The notes under the pieces: model-generated
Databases searched by the model: none
What the model was told of the DNA's origin: nothing
Seen by the model: only the letters and a program-made list of their open reading frames with translations
From: Chth-196 sp044370935
GTDB lineage: Bacteria > Verrucomicrobiota > Verrucomicrobiia > Chthoniobacterales > Chthoniobacteraceae
Reading direction: 5' to 3'
Assembly (NCBI GenBank): GCA_044370935.1
Contig: JBILUQ010000267.1
Location: forward strand, 1 to 5,431
DNA: 5,431 bases
Shown here: one piece after another, positions 1-5,431 of the stretch
Numbering within the stretch: the first letter of the stretch is position 1
How the letters are laid out: each line of letters starts with the position of its first letter
Position numbers and translations under genes: made by a program

Positions 1-304
<304 letters not shown>

Positions 305-370
305 TTTTACTTTTTTCCCGCCGCAAAACGTTTAGCGTCACTCACAAGAGAATTCTACTAAAGTCCACAG

Positions 371-396
371 CAGGAGTTGTACTATGGCAACTCCTG
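371..396 (-). terminator. 9-bp perfect hairpin between pepP and tRNA-Leu, candidate terminator
   Basis: CAGGAGTTG (371-379) and CAACTCCTG (388-396) are perfect inverted repeats around an 8-nt loop. The hairpin starts 61 nt after the pepP stop codon on the transcribed strand, a natural site for ending the nifS-recJ-pepP transcript. The following minus-strand bases (CTGTGGACTTTAG) contain only a TTT, so the U tract of a classic intrinsic terminator is missing. It could instead protect the mRNA 3' end or assist Rho-dependent termination. A bidirectional role is unlikely because the other flank lacks a T run too. The hairpin is seen directly; its role is inferred. Confidence 0.45.
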
Positions 397-457
397 AAAC
401 AGTAGGCAACCGAAGATTCTCTGCTACCACCAAGTTTTAGCGCGCCCCTGGCGGCGG

Positions 458-1801
458 CTATCTTTTCCTTACGCTTTTGGACCGCTTCGAGGAGGCATGC
501 ATCATTTCCTCCACAAGCTCGGCTTCCACAGGAATATCCGCCGTCAGAACCGTGTTCGCGATCTTCCCAACCAGCACATCCTGCTCCAAGCGGATTCCAA
601 ACCCTTCCTCCGGAATATAGATCCCAGGCTCGACCGTCATCACCCACCCCTCCGCGATAGGCAGTCCGGGCTCGGCCACATCATGCACGTCTAATCCCAA
701 CGGATGCCCCAACCCATGCGGAAAGTAACGCCGCAAAGCCGGGTTCAATGCATCCTGACGCTTCACCTCCCTGTGCGAGATCAAGCCAAGCTGCAGTAAT
801 TCTTCCTGCATCAAAGCCTGACCCTCCTTGTGCCAAATCTTGGGCGACTTACCCGGGCGCAGACCGCGAATTGACTCCTCCATCACACGCAACACGGCGT
901 TGTACACCTCTCGCTGACGGCGCGAAAATTTTCCACTCACTGGAAAGGTGCGCGTCACGTCGGCGTTATAATTCGCATAGCTCGCCGCCAGATCCAACAG
1001 CAACACGTCACCCCTCCGACACGCCTGATCGTTTGCAATGTAATGCAGCGAACACGAGTTTTTTCCAGAGGCGACGATCGGCATGAAGGCAAATCTTCCG
1101 CGGCGCCGAATGAACTCTCGAGCGAACTCCGCCTCTAACTCGCACTCGTTGATGCCGGGTCGGATCAACTTCGCCACACTCAAAAATCCATCACGCGTGA
1201 TTTCAGCCGCCTTGCGGATTAGATCAACCTCGGCAGGCGACTTCACCAATCTCTGAATCCTCAGTAATCGCGCCAAGCGATGGTAGGCATGCAACGGGTA
1301 CTGACTGCGCGTTTCATGCACAAACCGCGCATCCCGAGTGTCAGCTTCTATCACTGCACGTGCATGTTCATTGAGATTTAGATACACGTTTTCCATCTCG
1401 TTCATCGCAAAACGGAACACACTAGGAAAAGCACTCACCCACTCAACCCGCTCTATTCCACTGAGCGTGCGAGCTTCTTCCCTCGAGAGTTTGTGCCCAT
1501 CCCATAATTTGCTGAGCGGTGTAGGCTCACGGATGAAAAGAATCTCGCGATCACGGGACTCCTGCGCATCCGGCGTCAACAGTAGAATGGTCTCCTCCTG
1601 CTCGATTCCCGAAAGGTAAAATAGATCACTGTTCGGATAATAGGCAGCAGTTCCGTCAGCGTTCGTCGTGACGATATCGTTTGCATGAACAACTGCCACC
1701 GAACGGGGCAGCATCGATGTCATCAGTCTGCGCCGATTCGAAGTTGGAAGGGCGGAATCTATGGGATGGTGGCGCATAAGTGTGTCGCTAAACAATTTCA
1801 C
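458..1801 (-). CDS. pepP: Xaa-Pro aminopeptidase (aminopeptidase P family, M24B)
   Basis: This 447-residue cytoplasmic metallopeptidase should remove the N-terminal residue from peptides whose second residue is proline. The N-terminal aminopeptidase P domain covers about residues 18-160, with YYPNSDLFYLSG near 54-65. The C-terminal pita-bread catalytic domain covers about 185-430. By alignment in my head to E. coli PepP, the two-metal ligands are D270, D281, H366, E391 and E406, with supporting histidines H253, H362 and H373 (HGLGHPLGLDVHD motif). All are present, and the length matches the family (about 440). The tail after residue 434 is short and very basic (SKRSKSVRKR). The start used is GTG at 1801, which has no clear Shine-Dalgarno sequence; an in-frame stop lies seven codons upstream. 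ATG at 1777 (residue 9, MRHHPID) is an equally possible start. It follows recJ by 26 nt and is probably the last protein gene of the unit. Confidence 0.95.
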   Translation of the reverse strand: MKLFSDTLMRHHPIDSALPTSNRRRLMTSMLPRSVAVVHANDIVTTNADGTAAYYPNSDLFYLSGIEQEETILLLTPDAQESRDREILFIREPTPLSKLWDGHKLSREEARTLSGIERVEWVSAFPSVFRFAMNEMENVYLNLNEHARAVIEADTRDARFVHETRSQYPLHAYHRLARLLRIQRLVKSPAEVDLIRKAAEITRDGFLSVAKLIRPGINECELEAEFAREFIRRRGRFAFMPIVASGKNSCSLHYIANDQACRRGDVLLLDLAASYANYNADVTRTFPVSGKFSRRQREVYNAVLRVMEESIRGLRPGKSPKIWHKEGQALMQEELLQLGLISHREVKRQDALNPALRRYFPHGLGHPLGLDVHDVAEPGLPIAEGWVMTVEPGIYIPEEGFGIRLEQDVLVGKIANTVLTADIPVEAELVEEMMHASSKRSKSVRKR

Positions 1802-1827
1802 TGCCGCGCAGAATCCATGGGCCTATA

Positions 1828-3510
1828 TCACTCGGCGGCACGAACGGCTCGAACCAAAATCTGGGCGCTAACAACACCCTGATATTCGTTACGACTCAGC
1901 TCGACGGCAAGATCCCATGGTGCGGGAGGCAACTTCTGCGACGCGGCGTTGAACCACATCGCTCTGGAAGAGGCGCTCCCCTGCCGCAAGGAAAGCTGGA
2001 GGTGCTTCTCCTTAAGAACGCGCGGGCTTTCCGCAGGGGTCACCCCCCGCAGGATGAAAAGTGGCTGTGGATTACCCATTCCAAAAGGAGCCAGCGACTC
2101 ATACTGGGTAAGCATCCGCGTATTCACCTCCTCAAGAAGCAACTCCGCATCGATTTCCACGGTGGGTTGCAGGTGCGAGGAGCTCAGGTGTCGTGCGGCG
2201 TACTCGCAAAATGAACTGCGGAATGCCTCAAAATTCTCCTGCCTCAACGTCACACCCGCGGCCATTTCATGGCCTCCGTATTTGTGCAGCAAATCACGAC
2301 ACCCATGCAGCGCCTCAACCAGAGGCAGTCCTTTGATACTCCTTCCACTCCCCTTCCCCATGCCGGTTTCATCAAAGCCGACCACAATAGTGGGGCGATA
2401 ATGTTTGCGCATCAGCCTCGATGCGACGATTCCAAGCACGCCAGCGTGCCACCCGGCCGCGCCAACTACGATAGCGGCATGCTCATCAGCGCGGAAGAAT
2501 TGGGCAACTTGGCTCTCCGCTTCCTGCAACACCTGGTCCTCAACTCCACGTCGATCGCGGTTTTGAGCATCGAGCCTTTCCGCCAGTTGATTGGCCTCCT
2601 TTAAATTCTCGCTTAGCAAAAGATCAAGCGCATCGCGTGCCGTGCCGAGACGTCCAGCAGCGTTCATACGCGGGCCCAGTTTGAACCCAACATCACCGGA
2701 ATCGAGGGGCGGCCGGACTCCTGCAACGCGCATAAGTGCGCTTACACCGATCCATTTTGAATCCGCCATCTGCACAAGGCCTCTGCGCACAAGCGTGCGG
2801 TTTTCCTCCTGTAACGGAACCAAATCAGCAAGCGTTCCAAGCGCGACCAAATCCAAAAATTCACGCAGATCAATACCATCCTGTTTCCGGAACTTGAGTA
2901 GCGCGTGTGAAAGTTTAAAAACCACGCCAACGCTGCATAGATACTGAAAGTGCTGACCTCTTTTCGGATTCACCAGAGCAGTGCATTCAGGCAGCACAGC
3001 GGGGCACTCATGATGATCGAGCACCACAACATCGACTCCCTGGGCACGAAGTTCCGCGATTTCCGAGACCGCCGAAGTTCCACAGTCGACTGCGATCAAT
3101 AACTGCGGATTGTATTCGCGGCGGCACCGCGTCACTCCCTGCAGGCTCAGACCGTAGCCTTCACCTTCGCGCACCGGTAAAAAGCATTCCACGTTCGCGT
3201 TGAAAGCACGCAACACGCGACTCAGAAGCGCCAAGGATGTGACCCCATCGACATCGTAATCGCCAAACAGAACGACCCGCTCACGATTATCCACAGCAGC
3301 AAGAATGCGATCCACGGCCGCCTGCATATCTGGGAGCAGAAAAGGATCCGCAAGCGAGGCAAGCCTTGGCTCCAAGTGAGGCTTAGCGACTTCGGGAGTA
3401 CGGTAGCCCCGGCGCCACAGCAGTTCAGCGATCGCGCTCGGAATTTGAAGCGATTCCGCGAGAAAACGAGTCGCATCAGGATCACTGCGCTCTGGGAGAA
3501 TCCAACGCAT
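1828..3510 (-). CDS. recJ: Single-stranded-DNA-specific exonuclease RecJ
   Basis: RecJ is a 5'-3' single-strand DNA exonuclease that acts in RecFOR recombination, base excision repair and mismatch repair. The 560-residue product is full length (E. coli RecJ is 577). The DHH domain carries GDYDVDG at 83-89 (D84, D86, D88), VDCGTS at 141-146, DHHE at 165-168 and the ALGTLADLVP block with D229, which together bind the catalytic Mn/Mg ions. The DHHA1 domain follows, with GWHAGVLGIVASRL at 353-366, GSGRS at 387-391 and GGHEMAAG at 412-419. A C-terminal OB-fold-like region runs from about 445, with APFGMGNPQPLF at 474-485. The ATG at 3510 is supported by an AGGA motif six bases upstream that overlaps the stop codon of nifS, suggesting translational coupling. 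Nothing is missing or broken. Confidence 0.97.
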   Translation of the reverse strand: MRWILPERSDPDATRFLAESLQIPSAIAELLWRRGYRTPEVAKPHLEPRLASLADPFLLPDMQAAVDRILAAVDNRERVVLFGDYDVDGVTSLALLSRVLRAFNANVECFLPVREGEGYGLSLQGVTRCRREYNPQLLIAVDCGTSAVSEIAELRAQGVDVVVLDHHECPAVLPECTALVNPKRGQHFQYLCSVGVVFKLSHALLKFRKQDGIDLREFLDLVALGTLADLVPLQEENRTLVRRGLVQMADSKWIGVSALMRVAGVRPPLDSGDVGFKLGPRMNAAGRLGTARDALDLLLSENLKEANQLAERLDAQNRDRRGVEDQVLQEAESQVAQFFRADEHAAIVVGAAGWHAGVLGIVASRLMRKHYRPTIVVGFDETGMGKGSGRSIKGLPLVEALHGCRDLLHKYGGHEMAAGVTLRQENFEAFRSSFCEYAARHLSSSHLQPTVEIDAELLLEEVNTRMLTQYESLAPFGMGNPQPLFILRGVTPAESPRVLKEKHLQLSLRQGSASSRAMWFNAASQKLPPAPWDLAVELSRNEYQGVVSAQILVRAVRAAE

Positions 3511-3516
3511 GCGAGT

Positions 3517-3520
3517 TCCT
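3517..3520 (-). promoter_or_regulatory. Shine-Dalgarno site of recJ overlapping the nifS stop codon
   Basis: On the minus strand the end of nifS reads TAG followed by GAACTCGC and the recJ ATG. The bases AGGA (3520 to 3517) include the last two bases of the stop codon and sit six bases before the start codon, an ideal spacing. Ribosomes finishing nifS would be delivered directly to recJ. It is the clearest ribosome-binding site I see before a start codon in the window. Confidence 0.6.
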
Positions 3521-4679
3521 AGGTGACGACTAAAGGACGGAGTTTTTCCACAGACTGCTCGAGAACAGCAACCGTTCGCTCAACCTCAGGTTCGCTATTA
3601 AATCGCCCAAACGAAAACCGCAGGCTAGATCGCGCATGACCATCACTGAGGCCCATAGCCTTCAACACGTGGGACGGATACAAAGAACCCGCGGTGCATG
3701 CGGAGCCTGCGGAACAACAAATTCCCGCGTCATCCAGCATCATCAGTAGCGCCTCGGAATCAATTCCCTCAAATGCGAGGTTCGAGGTATTTGGAAGGCG
3801 ACATTCAACATCGCCATTCATTCGGACACCTGAAATGCGCTTCATGACAGTCTGCTCGAACTTGTCACGCATCCCCCGCACTTCAACCGCTTCCCGCTCG
3901 ATGTTGTGCGCTGCAAGCTCGCATGCTTTTCCGAGTCCCACGATAGACGCCACGTTTTCAGTCCCCGCGCGCCTGCCGTTCTCTTGTCCTCCGCCTGTCA
4001 TGTATGCCGAAAACCGACTGCGACGATTCACGTAAAGAACGCCGACTCCTTTCGGGCAATGTAATTTGTGCCCTGAAAGTGATGCTAAATGAATGCCGCC
4101 CTCTTTCAGTCGAACTGGGAGCTTTCCGATGACCTGCACCGCGTCCGAGTGAAACAAAACGCCTTTGGCATTGATAATCCCCCGGATACGTTCCATCGGA
4201 AACATCGTACCCGTCTCGTTATTCGCCCACATGACCGAAACCAGAGCTGTGTCGGGCCGGATTGCGGACTCTAACTCGGCCAGATCGATTTGGCCGCGCG
4301 AATCGACTCCCAGCCAGGTGATCTCATAACCACGCTTTGCTAAAAGCTCACAAGTTTTGAGCGTAGCGGAGTGCTCCACTCTGGTCGTGACAATGTGCTG
4401 CCGATCCCTATCGATCGCCAAAGCAGCGTGAATCGCGGTGTTTGTTGATTCGGTTCCGCAACTTGTGAAAAGGACCTCGTTTGGCTCGCAATCGAGCAAC
4501 ATAGCGACTCTCTCTCGAGCTAACGCAAGAGCATCACCCACCTTTTTGCCAAAGCGGTAGGCACTCGATGGGTTGCCATAGAACGTGGTCAGATACGGAA
4601 GCATCTCCTCAACAACCGCAGGATCGACTTGTGTCGTTGCGTTATTATCCAAATAAATTAGAGGAGCGTTAGGGTTCAT
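3519..4679 (-). CDS. nifS: Cysteine desulfurase, NifS/IscS type (class V aminotransferase fold)
   Basis: This PLP enzyme takes sulfur from L-cysteine, leaving alanine, and passes it as a persulfide to Fe-S cluster scaffolds or tRNA thiolation enzymes. The 386-residue protein starts with the family signature YLDNNATT (9-16), followed by YGNPSSAYRFG (34-44) and FTSCGTES (71-78). PLP contacts are H103, D179 and Q182, and the Schiff-base lysine is K205 in SGHKLHCPKG. RRAGTENVASIVGLG lies at 236-250. The catalytic cysteine is C328 in SAGSACTAG, in a NifS/IscS-like (group I) active-site loop. An additional cysteine pair, C321-C322, precedes it. Details such as VSVMWANNETGT and RLPNTSNLAFE look closer to NifS than to IscS, but no nitrogen-fixation or isc gene is in view, so a general housekeeping role is more likely. 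The ATG at 4679 has no good Shine-Dalgarno sequence. recJ follows after 8 nt. Confidence 0.96.
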   Translation of the reverse strand: MNPNAPLIYLDNNATTQVDPAVVEEMLPYLTTFYGNPSSAYRFGKKVGDALALARERVAMLLDCEPNEVLFTSCGTESTNTAIHAALAIDRDRQHIVTTRVEHSATLKTCELLAKRGYEITWLGVDSRGQIDLAELESAIRPDTALVSVMWANNETGTMFPMERIRGIINAKGVLFHSDAVQVIGKLPVRLKEGGIHLASLSGHKLHCPKGVGVLYVNRRSRFSAYMTGGGQENGRRAGTENVASIVGLGKACELAAHNIEREAVEVRGMRDKFEQTVMKRISGVRMNGDVECRLPNTSNLAFEGIDSEALLMMLDDAGICCSAGSACTAGSLYPSHVLKAMGLSDGHARSSLRFSFGRFNSEPEVERTVAVLEQSVEKLRPLVVT

Positions 4680-4701
4680 CTCGAGTGGGCCGATGACCCT
4701 A

Positions 4702-4715
4702 GCGCCTTCCGGCGC
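4702..4715 (-). other. Small hairpin with GGAA (GNRA) loop in the MBOAT-nifS spacer
   Basis: On the transcribed strand the sequence reads GCGCC-GGAA-GGCGC, a 5-bp all-GC stem closed by a GNRA-type tetraloop, 22 nt before the nifS start codon. No T run follows, so it is not a classic terminator for the MBOAT gene. It could be a leader structure or chance. The rest of this 95-nt spacer shows no convincing promoter that I can recognise. Confidence 0.3.
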
Positions 4716-4774
4716 AGACGTCCAATCTCAGATGAGGCTAAGCGCGCACAAATACGAACCTGGCAGATTCCCTC

Positions 4775-5431
4775 TTATTTTTGAGGCGGGGGAGCAGGCT
4801 CCGCCTTTGGGCTTTGAGGTGATTCCGACGCCTCCCGCTCTTTTTTCTCCTGCTCCCGCATTGCAGCCTCCCTAGCCTGGTCACGCTTGAGCTCCTCCCG
4901 ACGGATCTCATCATCGTCACGCTCGCAGGTGAGGATCATCGGGGTGCCCTGCACGGGCTTTCCTGTGGCCACATCACGGACCTCTATGGTGTGGGGATTT
5001 CCATCGCGCACCCACCAAGGCGACTCAAACCAGAAGCCATGTCGTCCGTCGCCATAGCCGCGATCCTTTAGATCTTCTCGGTAAACCGACGCAGGAATGC
5101 GCAGGACATACTGATCATCGATGATCAAATCAACCAACGGAGCGTCGTTAGGATGCGCCCTATCCCACATCAAGCCGTAGATCTCGCGGGAATCGGCCTT
5201 TTCCAAGAGTTGATGCTGTGCGGGAGGCGGAGGAGGAGTAAGGCGGCCGGAGAACAGCAGCAATCCGAGAGAAACCACATGGAAGGTTATAAAGATGTCG
5301 GCCATGCCGTGCCAACGGGTCGAACCCCATAGTTTCCGATCCTTATTCCATCGAGCGAACCAGTCGTAAAAGCTCAAAAGGGCGGCGTGATAAAGCCCGT
5401 AAATCACATAGTGCAGCGACAAGCCGTGCCA
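4775..5431 (-). CDS. MBOAT family O-acyltransferase, DltB-like, with extra C-terminal soluble domain (partial, 5' end beyond right edge)
   Basis: Only the last 218 codons are present; the reading frame stays open to the right edge, where it begins W-H-G. WHG holds the invariant histidine of MBOAT acyltransferases, and the following HYVIYGLYHAALLSFYDW resembles the end of DltB, the D-alanyl transfer protein. Two hydrophobic segments are visible (fragment residues about 7-25 and 44-62), joined by a basic loop (RWNKDRK). A run of five prolines (66-70) leads to a soluble domain at about 78-169. It has the pattern IYGLMWD, VDLIIDD, ASVYREDL, GDGRHGF, DGNPHTIEV and GTPMILTC. A charged, probably helical stretch (171-203) and a Pro-rich tail (204-218) end the protein. 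By the positive-inside rule the added domain would lie outside the cytoplasmic membrane. The acyl group and target are unknown; a teichoic-acid role is not implied. Apparent starts inside the window, such as TTG at 5422, are not real because the core motif extends upstream. The stop lies 95 nt before nifS. Confidence 0.85.
   Translation of the reverse strand, partial: WHGLSLHYVIYGLYHAALLSFYDWFARWNKDRKLWGSTRWHGMADIFITFHVVSLGLLLFSGRLTPPPPPAQHQLLEKADSREIYGLMWDRAHPNDAPLVDLIIDDQYVLRIPASVYREDLKDRGYGDGRHGFWFESPWWVRDGNPHTIEVRDVATGKPVQGTPMILTCERDDDEIRREELKRDQAREAAMREQEKKEREASESPQSPKAEPAPPPQK

Noticed and set aside
305..370. Possible promoter for tRNA-Leu, with a TAGAAT-like -10 box on the minus strand near 353-358
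   Set aside because: No acceptable -35 element lies at 16-18 nt spacing, and other box pairs in the spacer are equally poor.
342..647. 101-residue minus-strand reading frame across the 3' end of pepP
   Set aside because: It overlaps pepP in another frame, its composition is unlike a folded protein, and it spans the candidate terminator hairpin.
1949..2401. 150-residue plus-strand reading frame inside recJ
   Set aside because: It is antisense to intact recJ, with no recognisable domain; long antisense frames are common opposite GC-rich genes.
2269..2947. Two further plus-strand frames (2269-2604 and 2591-2947) opposite recJ
   Set aside because: Both are antisense shadows of the conserved DHH and DHHA1 coding regions and show no family motif.
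4693..4920. Small frames on both strands at the end of the MBOAT gene (4693-4875 plus, 4738-4920 minus)
   Set aside because: They are low-complexity translations of the repetitive charged and proline-rich tail in wrong frames.

Overview
The window carries four protein genes and one tRNA gene, all on the minus strand, so it reads from right to left. In order of transcription these are the 3' part of a membrane-bound O-acyltransferase gene (DltB-like MBOAT, cut by the right edge), a NifS-type cysteine desulfurase, the exonuclease RecJ, a PepP-type Xaa-Pro aminopeptidase, and a tRNA-Leu with anticodon CAA. The three complete proteins have the length of their families and keep all the catalytic residues I could check. 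This looks like ordinary chromosomal housekeeping sequence. I see no mobile element, CRISPR array, phage gene or defence system.

Organism: a bacterium of moderate GC content with weak or missing Shine-Dalgarno sequences before most starts. The N-terminal style of the PepP protein and the protein mix recall Verrucomicrobiota or a related PVC-group lineage. That is an impression from memory, not a measured result.

Layout: 1-221 has no recognisable gene and one small inverted repeat. 222-304 is tRNA-Leu(CAA). 305-457 is a spacer with a 9-bp perfect hairpin that could end the upstream transcript. 458-1801 is pepP, 1828-3510 recJ, and 3519-4679 nifS. 4680-4774 is a 95-nt spacer with a short GNRA-capped hairpin. 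4775 to the right edge is the MBOAT gene.

How the genes relate: nifS and recJ are 8 nt apart and the recJ ribosome-binding site overlaps the nifS stop codon. pepP follows recJ after 26 nt (50 nt with the alternative start). These three probably form one transcription unit, although their functions (sulfur mobilisation, DNA repair, peptide trimming) share no obvious pathway. The most unusual item is the MBOAT protein. After its last membrane segment it continues for about 155 residues as a proline linker, a soluble domain with a recurring motif pattern, a highly charged helix and a proline-rich tail. Canonical DltB proteins lack such an extension.
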